Shown piece after piece: positions 16,650 to 24,915 of a stretch of DNA of 64,000 nt. Origin of the DNA: Proteiniclasticum aestuarii (GTDB lineage Bacteria; Bacillota; Clostridia; Clostridiales; Clostridiaceae); contig NZ_JAFNJU010000006.1 in assembly GCF_017368455.1 (NCBI RefSeq), positions 124,001 to 188,000 of the forward strand, in the 5' to 3' direction. The notes under the pieces are model-generated. The model was not told where the DNA came from. It did not search any database and saw nothing but the letters and a program-made list of their open reading frames with translations. The translations under genes and the position numbers were made by a program. Positions within the stretch are counted from its first letter, which is position 1. Each line of letters starts with the position of its first letter.

Positions 16650-17458
16650 TGTTTACCCTGAGTATGCTCATTTCACACACCCTGACAGACTTTGTGATTC
16701 AGACAGATTCCATGGTGAAAGCGAAATCGGAAAGGAGACTCAGAGGGTTTCTTCTCCATGGAGGAGCTCTGCTACTGACCGCTCTTCCCTTTCTGATGCT
16801 TTTAGCTGGAAGCAGCTTCATCTCAGCTTCATGGAAAGTGCTGATCATCATCGCCTCCCATCTGGTCATAGATTATCTGAAGGAAGGGATTCATAAACAT
16901 CTGGAGAGAAGAGCAGCACCGAAAATTTCAAGGCTTCAGCTGTTCCTGTCGGACCAGATTCTCCACATAGCGGTCATTCTGCTGGTCACTTCGGGAAGCT
17001 CCATGGAATATAATGGGCTAAGCTTGTGGCTCACGGATACCTTCATGAGAAATAGTGCAATCACCTATGAAAGTGCGAAACGGATCTTTCTTGTGCTCTA
17101 CATCGCCTTTTCCGGTGCCTATTTCATCCCGCTGATGCTGGACAAGGTCTATGAGAAAGTGGAAGGTTATACAGATATCCTCAATATGATTCTGAAAGTG
17201 GGAGAAGATAAGGTGGCGCATGGCTTCATCGATGAAGTGAAGGCAGGCAAGTGGATCGGCATCATGGAAAGAATCCTCATGGTGATATTTCTCTATTCCA
17301 ATCAGATCTCATCCATCGGATTCATTATTGCCGTGAAGTCCCTGGCCAGGTTCAAGATGATGGAGAACAAGATCTTTGCGGAATACTATCTGATGGGGAC
17401 GCTGCTGAGCGTGGTCTACACCTTCATCGCCTATGGTGCACTGGAGAGCATACTTTAG
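16649..17458 (+). CDS. DUF3307 multi-spanning membrane protein
   Basis: 269 residues. The opening MFTLSMLISHTLTDFVIQTD with conserved His and Asp, and ASHLVIDYLKEGIHKHL, are typical of DUF3307. About six or seven hydrophobic segments are visible (for example residues 30-50, 68-78, 105-117, 145-165, 205-225 and 245-265). It begins on the last base of the SatD gene, so the two products are made together; SatD and DUF3307 genes are often neighbours. Its job is unknown: channel, membrane sensor or enzyme are all open. Confidence 0.8.
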   Translation: MFTLSMLISHTLTDFVIQTDSMVKAKSERRLRGFLLHGGALLLTALPFLMLLAGSSFISASWKVLIIIASHLVIDYLKEGIHKHLERRAAPKISRLQLFLSDQILHIAVILLVTSGSSMEYNGLSLWLTDTFMRNSAITYESAKRIFLVLYIAFSGAYFIPLMLDKVYEKVEGYTDILNMILKVGEDKVAHGFIDEVKAGKWIGIMERILMVIFLYSNQISSIGFIIAVKSLARFKMMENKIFAEYYLMGTLLSVVYTFIAYGALESIL

Positions 17459-17522
17459 CGCAGCTGTAAGAAGCTGAAAAGTGCGATAAATCGAAATGAG
17501 ACATAGCATTGCATCACCATCA

Positions 17523-17544
17523 GGTGGCCTTAGGGTCACCTTTT
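17523..17544 (+). terminator. Terminator after the SatD-DUF3307 operon
   Basis: GGTGGCC (17523-17529) pairs with GGTCACC (17534-17540) around TTAG, with one G-U pair, followed by TTTT. Confidence 0.65.
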
Positions 17545-17676
17545 CCACATCTGACAATTAGTAGAATACATGCTCCGGATAAGAAAGCTGCTTCAGAAAG
17601 AAGCTTTCAATCATGGCATCCTGGGTTATAATGGGATTAGGAAATAACGACAACTGAAGAACAAGTGAGGGATAAC

Positions 17677-18621
17677 ATGCAGGAAATACTGAAACTGAAA
17701 CCCGTCTTCCAGGAGAGAATCTGGGGCGGGGAGAAACTGAGAACCTATTTTGATTACGATATTCCCAGTGATCACACAGGAGAGTGCTGGGCCATCTCCG
17801 CCCATAGAAACGGAGACTGCATCATAGAAAACGGCGGCCTGAAAGGAATGCATCTGTCTGAAGTCTATGAAAATCACAGAGCACTTTTCGGAAAAGCCGC
17901 ATCACCGGTGTTTCCGCTTCTGACGAAGATTCTCGATGCCAGTGACGACCTGAGTGTTCAGGTGCATCCGGACGATGAGTACGCCATGCAGAACGAGGAC
18001 GATTTAGGGAAAACGGAATGCTGGTACATCATTGACTGTGAAGAGGATGCGGAGATGATCTACGGACATGGGGCGAAGACCAGAAAAGAGCTGGAGAAAA
18101 TGATCGATGAGGGTGAATGGGATGCGCTGCTTCAGAGAGTCCGTATCCATCCAGGAGACTTCTTCTACGTGCCGTCAGGCACCATCCATGCTCTGTGCAA
18201 GGGTACTCTGGTGCTGGAGACCCAGCAGTCCTCCGATACCACCTACAGAGTCTATGACTACGATCGAGTGGATGAAAAAGGGGAGAAAAGGCCGCTTCAT
18301 ATGAGCGATGCGAAAAATGTGCTTACAGTACCCCATAAAGACGCTACGGTGAAGCCTGTTACAGTGCGGGAAGGAAATCTTACTATAACAAGATACACTT
18401 CCACAAGATTCTTCACAGTGGAGAAATGGACAGTAAACGGGAAAGCAGAGAAAAAGCTTGATGTATTCACCCTGGTCAGTGTCCTGAAGGGAGAAGGAAG
18501 CGTCAATGGCCTACACATGAAGAAGGGAGACCACTTCATTCTCACATCGGTATGCAAAGAGGCTCATTTTACAGGAGATCTGGAAATGATCGTTTCCTGG
18601 ATTGATCCCATACCCTGCTGA
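17677..18621 (+). CDS. manA: Mannose-6-phosphate isomerase, type I, short form
   Basis: About 314 residues, the size of the short Firmicute ManA. Zinc and substrate residues are visible in LSVQVHPDDEYAMQ, GKTECWYI and VLETQQSSDTTYRVYDYDR. It interconverts mannose 6-phosphate and fructose 6-phosphate in the cytoplasm. I choose ATG 17677, which follows GAGGGA at a normal distance, rather than GTG 17665, which overlaps that ribosome site. The gene appears to be a single transcript unit with hairpins on both sides. Confidence 0.9.
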   Translation: MQEILKLKPVFQERIWGGEKLRTYFDYDIPSDHTGECWAISAHRNGDCIIENGGLKGMHLSEVYENHRALFGKAASPVFPLLTKILDASDDLSVQVHPDDEYAMQNEDDLGKTECWYIIDCEEDAEMIYGHGAKTRKELEKMIDEGEWDALLQRVRIHPGDFFYVPSGTIHALCKGTLVLETQQSSDTTYRVYDYDRVDEKGEKRPLHMSDAKNVLTVPHKDATVKPVTVREGNLTITRYTSTRFFTVEKWTVNGKAEKKLDVFTLVSVLKGEGSVNGLHMKKGDHFILTSVCKEAHFTGDLEMIVSWIDPIPC

Positions 18622-18653
18622 TCCGGAAAACGAAGAAAATATCAGAATGAAGA

Positions 18654-18682
18654 AGGATAGCATAGCTTCAATATGCTATCCT
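18654..18682 (+). terminator. Hairpin terminator after manA
   Basis: AGGATAGCATA (18654-18664) pairs perfectly with TATGCTATCCT (18672-18682) around a 7-base loop; the following CTTAATAT is only a weak U-tract. Confidence 0.6.
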
Positions 18683-18758
18683 CTTAATATGGAGCAGATG
18701 CAGAAGGTTAAGCTGTCTTTATCTGCTAAAGTGAAAAATCAGAATGGAGCGTGAAACA

Positions 18759-19379
18759 ATGAAGGAAACCAGAAATATCATATTTGACATCGGGAATGTG
18801 CTGGTGAGATTCGACCCCCTGGATTATCTCATCAGAACCTATGGGGAAGATTTTGAAACCATAAAGATTCTCCACCTGAATGTATTTGCCAGTGAGGAGT
18901 GGAAACTTCTGGACCAGGGGCTGCTGACAACAGAGGAAGCTGTAGCTCGAATCGAAGAAAGAATACCACAGCATACAGATGCGGTGGAGAAGATCATGCG
19001 CACCTGGGAGACTTTTCTCATAGAAGAAATCAGCACTTCCGTCTGTTTTCTGAAGAAATTCAAAGAGATGGGTTTTAGGATCTATGCATTATCCAATTAT
19101 CCTGAAAGAGGATTTCTCTACACGGAAAGAAGTTTCCCTGTCTTTAAGCTGTTTGACGGGAAAGTCATCTCCTATGATGTCAGAGAGGTGAAGCCAGGAA
19201 AGAGAATCTATGAGATTCTTCCGGAGAAGTATCAGCTGAAGGCAGAGGAATGCATCTTCATCGATGATACTCTGGTAAACATTGAAGCTGCTGGGGAACT
19301 TGGAATACAGGGAATCCATTATCTTCACAGTAATCAGCTCATGGAACTTTACTTGAGATTGTCTGCATCTAGAAAATGA
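18759..19379 (+). CDS. HAD-superfamily hydrolase (copy 2), YihX-like
   Basis: 206 residues. All HAD motifs are intact (FDIGNVLVRFD, ALSNYPERGF, Lys in VKPGKRIYE, FIDDTLVNI). It is closely similar along its whole length to the product of 14246-14857, including the C-terminal NQLMELYLRLS. I place the start at ATG 18759, which has GGAG nine bases upstream and aligns with the paralogue's N-terminus; ATG 18744 would add five residues. It is a separate unit between manA and hsp20. Substrate unknown; a hexose phosphate is likely by family. Confidence 0.85.
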   Translation: MKETRNIIFDIGNVLVRFDPLDYLIRTYGEDFETIKILHLNVFASEEWKLLDQGLLTTEEAVARIEERIPQHTDAVEKIMRTWETFLIEEISTSVCFLKKFKEMGFRIYALSNYPERGFLYTERSFPVFKLFDGKVISYDVREVKPGKRIYEILPEKYQLKAEECIFIDDTLVNIEAAGELGIQGIHYLHSNQLMELYLRLSASRK

Positions 19380-19481
19380 TCGAAAACTCGTAAAATCAGC
19401 TGATTTTGTTGAAGAATGACAATTATTGAGTGTTATCCCGATTTATCTTGGGATTCTATTTATTTTCTCTTTTTATCATTT

Positions 19482-19510
19482 TTGAAATCTGGAAGGCCTT
19501 ATGTTATAAC
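19482..19510 (+). promoter_or_regulatory. Promoter of hsp20
   Basis: TTGAAA (19482-19487), 17 bases, TATAAC (19505-19510). Transcription would start at the edge of the CIRCE element. Confidence 0.75.
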
Positions 19511-19521
19511 ATAATTGTAAT

Positions 19522-19548
19522 TTAGCACTCAGTGGGCGAGAGTGCTAA
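19522..19548 (+). promoter_or_regulatory. CIRCE element (HrcA operator)
   Basis: TTAGCACTC (19522-19530), nine bases, GAGTGCTAA (19540-19548): a perfect match to the CIRCE consensus, the operator of the heat-shock repressor HrcA. It lies between the promoter and the hsp20 start, so HrcA should repress this gene until heat or unfolding stress. Confidence 0.97.
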
Positions 19549-19582
19549 CAATAGAAAAATATCAGTAAAGGAGTTGTAACAG

Positions 19583-20029
19583 ATGGCAGGTTTGGTACCA
19601 TTCAACAGAAAGAAAAATGATCTGATGAACATCGGGTTTGATGACTTCCACAGCATGCTGGATGACTTTTTTGCGGATGCATGGCCTACAAGAAGAAGCC
19701 TTCAGTCCGATACCTTCAAGGTGGATGTTCAGGAGGAGGATAAAGAGTATATCGTTCAGGCGGAACTTCCAGGTGTGAAGAAGGAAGAGATCAATCTCTC
19801 GCTGGAAGACGGAAGATTACGCATCGGTGTTCAGAGAGATGAACAGAAGGAAGAGAAAGAGAAGAACTACATCCACAAGGAAAGAAGATACTGCTCCATG
19901 GAAAGAAACATCTTCCTTCAGGAAGCAGACAGTGAAGGCATCAGTGCAAAACTGGAAGACGGTGTTCTGAAGATCCACATTCCAAAGACAGAGCATGTGG
20001 ACACCTCAAAGAAGATCGAAATCGAATAG
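19583..20029 (+). CDS. hsp20: Small heat-shock protein Hsp20
   Basis: 148 residues, normal for a bacterial Hsp18/IbpA type. The alpha-crystallin domain spans about residues 40-135: VDVQEEDKEYIVQAELPGVK, then SLEDGRLRIGV, and near the end AKLEDGVLKIHIPK; the C-terminal IEIE tail can serve as an oligomer contact. It binds unfolding proteins without ATP. Control by HrcA through the CIRCE site upstream is expected. Single-gene unit with its own terminator. Confidence 0.95.
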   Translation: MAGLVPFNRKKNDLMNIGFDDFHSMLDDFFADAWPTRRSLQSDTFKVDVQEEDKEYIVQAELPGVKKEEINLSLEDGRLRIGVQRDEQKEEKEKNYIHKERRYCSMERNIFLQEADSEGISAKLEDGVLKIHIPKTEHVDTSKKIEIE

Positions 20030-20039
20030 AAAACATAGA

Positions 20040-20082
20040 AAAACCTCATCGGTGTTCCTGCCCAGAATGCCGATGAGGTTTT
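20040..20082 (+). terminator. Terminator after hsp20
   Basis: AAAACCTCATCGG (20040-20052) pairs perfectly with CCGATGAGGTTTT (20070-20082). Confidence 0.8.
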
Positions 20083-20084
20083 AT

Positions 20085-20354
20085 GATGACCTATTTTTTC
20101 CACTCTCGTTTCATTGTTCAGTGTTCACAGGTGGGTAGTTCAGACGATCCCCTCTGGTGTGAGATGATGTACATCCATCGGGTACCTGATAAACGGGTGA
20201 AAATGATCTCTCCAAACCGAGATAATCCCCGGAAGGTCTTTAAAAATCGGGGGAACTGTATGATAATAGAGAAGACAGTGTTTTACATGCAATCCTGAGT
20301 GAGTCAGTTTCTGGAAGGCAGCTGCGGATAAATGAAAGTGGTAGGTATTATTTT
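20085..20354. other. Intergenic region before the GGDEF-EAL gene
   Basis: About 270 bases without a credible gene. A possible 71-codon frame (20083-20298) has no ribosome site and no recognisable protein character. TCCCCG near 20226 can pair with CGGGGGA near 20250, a long-loop hairpin. I looked for a c-di-GMP riboswitch core (GGGACGCAAAGCC) because of the downstream gene and did not find one. Confidence 0.5.
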
Positions 20355-23300
20355 ATGATGGAGTCGGGCGTGTTTTCGTTACTTTTCTATGGGTCTCTGA
20401 TCCTTTATTTCTATACGGGTATGTACCTTCTGTCCCTGGACACCAGAGACCGAATTCATCGTGCCTTTTTTCACCTCTGTCTGTCCCTGAGCACATGGTC
20501 ACTGACCTCTTCTCTTCTGGCTCACGTGGAGACCAGGGAACTGGCTTATGGTGCCCTCCTTTTCAGTGTCTGGGGATGGGGCTTCACCTACAGCTTCCTC
20601 CTGCATCTGGTGCTTCTTCTGACGAAGATAGACCGTTCACTGAAGAGATGGCAGTGGATGGCGGTCTATGCGCCGGTACCGGTCACCATGACGCTCTTCT
20701 ATGCAAACATCCTCTACAGTGGGGTATCCGGGCGCATGCTCCTGAGCCATATGGGCTGGTCCTACGAGAGGATGGAGCTTCTGGCGTTCACCTGGATCCG
20801 CGTCGTCTATCTTGTGGTGATGATGCTCATTCTCTATCTTCTTTATACCAGCAGACCGGAAGAGACGGACGCATCCGATGTGAGGCAGTGGAGGCTCATG
20901 AAGGGCATGATGGTCTTCAGTTTCCTTCTAGGACTCCCCAAGATTCTGGGGTTCTATGAAGCCATGGGGTGGAATCTCCTGGGGCTTGGACCGATGCATC
21001 TTCTTCCCTTCAGCATCACCGTCTTTCTTGTGATGAGGCAGAAGCATCTGAAACGCCAGGACGGCATTGTCCTTCTTCCCAGAAGAGGCGAGCTCATGAG
21101 CGTCCGAACCCACGAAAGGATCTTCTTCTACATTTCTCAGGGATACATCTTTGGGGCGTTTACCGCCTTCGGCATTGAGGTGCTGCTTAAAAGGGAAGAG
21201 ATCATATGGGCAGGCACTCTTTCTTTGACGCTCTTCCTGACAGGCATCATGATCTTTCTGATTCTCAAAAGCAGAATGAGCATCAGAAATAGAGACAACA
21301 TCCTCTATCTCATCATCGCTTTAAGCATTCCCTACATCACCTTCTATCAGATCGAGAAGTCAGAAGCTTTCGCCTGGACGGTCCCGGTGATCTTCATCCT
21401 TATCGCCGTGATCTTCAATCATACGAGGCTTCTGATCTATATCAGCCTCATGACGATTCTCACCTCCATGGGACTGTGGATGGTGAGACCCGAATCCACC
21501 ATCACATTTTCCTATGCGGATCACCTGGGCAGGCTCATCGTCTTTGGCATCATCATGACCATCGCCTTTCTCATTAATCGGGTTTACAAGACCCGGCAGT
21601 ATCAGTTCGAGAAGCAGATCGATCATGAACGCTTCCTTTCTGAAATGGCTAGACTGCTCTCTTCTGCCCGGAACAGAAATCTGAAAAGCAATCTGGATGT
21701 GTTTCTGGAGCGGAGTCTGTTCTATATGGAGGCCGATTACGGTTCTGTCCACATCTTTCCGGAAAGGAAGAAGAGGATGCGTAAAGCCGAATACTACGGT
21801 CTCCATGACCTGCTGAATCCTCATATCAATCACAGATTCGCTGAGCGGTTCGATACAATGGTGGAGGAGCTGGTGCAGGAAAAGAGTCTGTATACGGAAA
21901 AGTTCTTCAACGCGCTGAAGGACTTCAAGGAGGAAGTGCAGGGTGAAGGGATCACGCTGATGATGACACCCCTTGTGGAATCCGGCAAGATTCTGGGGGT
22001 CATGTGCATGTGCTCCTTTGAGCGGAACAACTGGGATGAAGGATATCAGAACACCTTCAAGCTGGTGGCTGCGAGTCTCTCCAGCATGCTCTACAAGATC
22101 GGCAAGGAGGATGAACTCTACACCATGGCCTACTACGATCATCTGACGGGTCTTCCCAATCGTCTCCTCTATGAGAAGATCATCCGGAAGCAGATTCATG
22201 AAACCAGGAAAGACGAGATGCTGGCGCTGATCTTCCTGGACCTAGATGATTTCAAGAATATCAACGACATTCTGGGGCACAGCACAGGGGATCGCTTCCT
22301 GAAGGAATTTGCCAAGAAGCTGAAGTCGAAGCTGAAGGGCAAAGATCTTCTTTCCAGGTTTGGCGGAGATGAGTTTCTCCTGATACTGCCCCATGCAGCA
22401 TCTCTTGAGGAGATTGAAGCCTTTGCGCAAGAGGTGCTACAAGAGATCATAAAGCCCTTCCTTCTGGATGAGCGGGAGGTGCGGACAGGAGCAAGCATGG
22501 GCATCTCCATCTATCCACAGCACGGGAGAACCGGAGAAGAGCTCATCAAGTTCGCAGACCTTGCCATGTATCATGCCAAGAGCCATGGTAAGAACCGCTA
22601 CACCATCTGCAGTGAGGAGATCAAGGGAAAATTCGTCTACGAGAAGGAGCTGGAAGAAGATCTTCGTCACGCGGTGGAGAGGAATCAGCTAGTCCTTCAC
22701 TATCAGCCCAAGGTTCACGGAAAGACAGAGGAAATCATCGGCGTGGAAGCGCTGATACGGTGGAATCACCCCACCAAAGGACTCCTTCCGCCTGGAGCGT
22801 TTCTTCCCATAGCGGAGCGTACGGGGCTTATGGAGACCATCGACACCTGGGTATTCATCGAAGCCTGCAGCCAGAACAAAGCTTGGCAGGAGAAAGGCTA
22901 CAGGAAAATCAGCATGTCCATCAACATCACACCGGTCAGCCTGATGCAGGGGGACATGGAACGAAATCTCGCGGCGGTGTTTCGCCTAAACGGCTGGGAT
23001 CCGAAATACATCGAAGCAGAAATCACGGAAAACAACATGGTTTTCTCCGTGGACCACATCCAGAACAAACTGAAGGCTCTGCAGGATATCGGCATCAGAA
23101 TCTCCCTGGATGACTTCGGCACGGCCTATTCCTCCCTCAGCAGACTGCATGAGCTGCCCATCGACAAAGTGAAGATCGACCGTCAGTTTATCCTGAATCT
23201 TGACCATGAAGGACGGGGGAAGAATCTGTATGACGGTATCCTGGACCTGGCCAGATCCCTGGATCTCATGGTGATCATTGAAGGGGTGGAGACCAGAGAG

Positions 23301-23444
23301 CAGGCGGACTTTGTAAGAGAACGCGGATGCGATGAAATCCAGGGCTACTACTACCACAGACCCATGCCTTTTGAGGAGGTAGAGAAGCTCCTTCAGAGAA
23401 TGGATGGAGGCTCCTTGGCCAAGGTCATGTCACCGGAGAACTGA
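20355..23444 (+). CDS. Membrane-bound GGDEF-EAL protein with GAF-like sensor
   Basis: 1029 residues. About seven membrane spans (residues 5-245, resembling the 7TM histidine-kinase N-terminal region), a second hydrophobic block (about residues 265-410), a GAF-like domain (about 430-580), a GGDEF domain with the intact motif GGDEF at 670-674, and an EAL domain with EAL at 798-800 plus IRISLDDFGTAYSSL and IIEGVETREQAD. The inhibitory RxxD site before GGDEF reads KGKD, so product inhibition may be lost. Both synthase and phosphodiesterase motifs look complete, so it may make or break cyclic di-GMP depending on its input signal. Single gene with a hairpin after it. Confidence 0.92.
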   Translation: MMESGVFSLLFYGSLILYFYTGMYLLSLDTRDRIHRAFFHLCLSLSTWSLTSSLLAHVETRELAYGALLFSVWGWGFTYSFLLHLVLLLTKIDRSLKRWQWMAVYAPVPVTMTLFYANILYSGVSGRMLLSHMGWSYERMELLAFTWIRVVYLVVMMLILYLLYTSRPEETDASDVRQWRLMKGMMVFSFLLGLPKILGFYEAMGWNLLGLGPMHLLPFSITVFLVMRQKHLKRQDGIVLLPRRGELMSVRTHERIFFYISQGYIFGAFTAFGIEVLLKREEIIWAGTLSLTLFLTGIMIFLILKSRMSIRNRDNILYLIIALSIPYITFYQIEKSEAFAWTVPVIFILIAVIFNHTRLLIYISLMTILTSMGLWMVRPESTITFSYADHLGRLIVFGIIMTIAFLINRVYKTRQYQFEKQIDHERFLSEMARLLSSARNRNLKSNLDVFLERSLFYMEADYGSVHIFPERKKRMRKAEYYGLHDLLNPHINHRFAERFDTMVEELVQEKSLYTEKFFNALKDFKEEVQGEGITLMMTPLVESGKILGVMCMCSFERNNWDEGYQNTFKLVAASLSSMLYKIGKEDELYTMAYYDHLTGLPNRLLYEKIIRKQIHETRKDEMLALIFLDLDDFKNINDILGHSTGDRFLKEFAKKLKSKLKGKDLLSRFGGDEFLLILPHAASLEEIEAFAQEVLQEIIKPFLLDEREVRTGASMGISIYPQHGRTGEELIKFADLAMYHAKSHGKNRYTICSEEIKGKFVYEKELEEDLRHAVERNQLVLHYQPKVHGKTEEIIGVEALIRWNHPTKGLLPPGAFLPIAERTGLMETIDTWVFIEACSQNKAWQEKGYRKISMSINITPVSLMQGDMERNLAAVFRLNGWDPKYIEAEITENNMVFSVDHIQNKLKALQDIGIRISLDDFGTAYSSLSRLHELPIDKVKIDRQFILNLDHEGRGKNLYDGILDLARSLDLMVIIEGVETREQADFVRERGCDEIQGYYYHRPMPFEEVEKLLQRMDGGSLAKVMSPEN

Positions 23445-23489
23445 TCCGAGAAGGGGAGAAGCCTTATGAGAAAGCGCATATAGAGCGTC

Positions 23490-23525
23490 ATGTAACGCCC
23501 GGATCTCAGGATCCGGGCGTTACAT
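23490..23525. terminator. Long perfect hairpin after the GGDEF-EAL gene
   Basis: A perfect 15-bp GC-rich stem (23490-23504 with 23511-23525) around a six-base loop CTCAGG. No U-tract follows, so it may act as a bidirectional block or RNA stabiliser rather than a classical terminator. Confidence 0.6.
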
Positions 23526-23618
23526 ATCAGATAAGACCATAAATTCCATGGAATATGCGAACAGAAGCTTATCCGGATGTCTCTGGAGTGGTAAGATGGT
23601 TATAAGGAAGTGATGTAT

Positions 23619-24734
23619 ATGATTAAAGTAGGAATCGTAGGGATTGGAAGCATTGCAGAAGACTATATCGATATGTTTTCCAAGGGACTCATTAATGGAG
23701 CGGAGCTTTCCGCACTGGCGTCCAGAAATCAGGAAAGGCTTTCCGAAATCAGTGGGAAATATGCCCTTAAGGATACCAGACTCTTTACCACCCTGGATGA
23801 GATGATTGCCGGGGATACTGTGGATGCGGTGCTCATTACAACGCCCCATGCGCTTCATCCGTCCATGGCCATGAAAGCCATGGAAAAGGACAAGCATATG
23901 ATGATTGAAAAGCCTCTGGGCATTAGAATCGGAGAGGTGGAAGAAATGGTCGCCGCAGCAGCAGGAAAGCCTCATCTGACAGCGGGGGTCATGTTCAACA
24001 ACAGAAGCAGCGACATCTATAATTTTGTGAAACGCCGAATGGAAGGCAGTAGCATGGGCGAATTAAGACGTGTAGTATGGCAGGTGACCAATCAGTATCG
24101 AACCTATGACTATTACGAGAGAAGCACCTGGAGAGGCAGCTATGAGACCGAAGGAGGCGGTGTCCTCATCAATCAGGCCATCCATCAGCTGGATACCCTG
24201 CTCTGGATGACGGATCTTCCCCAAAGTGTCACGGCCTTCACCAAGGAAGGGTTCCACAGACCCCTCACAGCGGAAAATGATGTGATGATCCAGATGTTCT
24301 ATCCGAATGGAGCCTCAGGTCAGTTCATGACCAGCACCCATGAGAGTCCCGGCACCAATCGTTTCGAGCTTTCCTTCTCCAAAGGACAGATCGTCATAGA
24401 AGATGACAGCGCAGTGAAGATCACAACCCTTACTCTAGATGAAGAGGACTTCGCTAGAACCATGAAAGGCGCCTTTCCGGAAGTTCCACATGCAGTGGAG
24501 CGGGTGAACTTTCCGAAGCTCCCCAACAAAGAGCTGCAGAGAAGACTCTTAAATAACTTTATTCAGACCATTCTAGGAAAGGAAGAGATTATCTGTCCTC
24601 TGAAAGAAGGGATGAAGAGCGTGCGGATGCTCAATGCCACCTACCTGTCCGCCTGGCAGGAAAAGAAGATTCCATTGGATTTTGACGCGAAGGTCTATGA
24701 CCAGGCCTACGAGAAGAAGATTCAAAAGAAGTGA
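23619..24734 (+). CDS. Gfo/Idh/MocA-family oxidoreductase
   Basis: About 372 residues. The NAD(P)-binding Rossmann start MIKVGIVGIGSIAEDY, the conserved MIEKPLGI (the EKP lysine motif of the family) and the histidines of NQAIHQLDTLLWM identify a Gfo/Idh/MocA sugar or cyclitol dehydrogenase. I choose ATG 23619, eight bases after AAGGAAG, over the crowded GTG 23610 and ATG 23613. It stands alone, not in the operon of the two other family members at 42057 and 48138, so its substrate is open. Confidence 0.88.
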   Translation: MIKVGIVGIGSIAEDYIDMFSKGLINGAELSALASRNQERLSEISGKYALKDTRLFTTLDEMIAGDTVDAVLITTPHALHPSMAMKAMEKDKHMMIEKPLGIRIGEVEEMVAAAAGKPHLTAGVMFNNRSSDIYNFVKRRMEGSSMGELRRVVWQVTNQYRTYDYYERSTWRGSYETEGGGVLINQAIHQLDTLLWMTDLPQSVTAFTKEGFHRPLTAENDVMIQMFYPNGASGQFMTSTHESPGTNRFELSFSKGQIVIEDDSAVKITTLTLDEEDFARTMKGAFPEVPHAVERVNFPKLPNKELQRRLLNNFIQTILGKEEIICPLKEGMKSVRMLNATYLSAWQEKKIPLDFDAKVYDQAYEKKIQKK

Positions 24735-24801
24735 CCTCTTTCCTAAGCACAACAGGTCAGTCCATGCATACCAGTGGAGGTCTATAATATGCGCAAGGAG
24801 A

Positions 24802-24835
24802 ATCAGAGTCATGGAAGGCGTTCCATGGCTCTGAT
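24802..24835 (+). terminator. Hairpin after the oxidoreductase gene
   Basis: A 15-bp stem (24802-24816 with 24821-24835, one G-U pair) around GGCG. The following CCTCGTT is a poor U-tract. The cre site starts only seven bases later. Confidence 0.55.
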
Positions 24836-24841
24836 CCTCGT

Positions 24842-24854
24842 TGTAAGCGTTTCA
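24842..24854 (+). promoter_or_regulatory. cre site (CcpA catabolite control)
   Basis: TGTAAGCGTTTCA matches the cre pattern TGNAANCGNNNNCA at every fixed position. It lies ten bases upstream of the -35 box of the GntR gene, so sugar catabolite control of the hexuronate regulator is likely. Confidence 0.75.
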
Positions 24855-24863
24855 AAAAAAACA

Positions 24864-24892
24864 TTGACGAGCAGAAACTAGTATGGTAGTCT
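24864..24892 (+). promoter_or_regulatory. Promoter and palindromic operator of the GntR-A gene
   Basis: TTGACG (24864-24869), 17 bases, TAGTCT (24887-24892). The operator ACTAGTATGGTAGT (24877-24890) covers the spacer and -10 box. The same sequence recurs exactly at 25966-25979, and related palindromes occur at 59481 and 61413, so autoregulation by the FCD-type regulator is likely. Confidence 0.75.
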
Positions 24893-24915
24893 TTGTTTAG
24901 ATAATAACAGAGTTT

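Noticed and set aside
20083-20298. 71-codon frame after hsp20
   Set aside because: It starts inside the terminator hairpin, lacks a ribosome site and has no family features.
20085-20354. c-di-GMP riboswitch before the GGDEF-EAL gene
   Set aside because: The conserved GGGACGCAAAGCC core and the receptor loop are missing; only one weak long-loop hairpin is seen.
23490-23525. Insertion-sequence end or attachment site suggested by the long GC-rich palindrome
   Set aside because: No transposase, integrase or target duplication is near; it lies just after a stop codon like the other terminator-type hairpins in the window.
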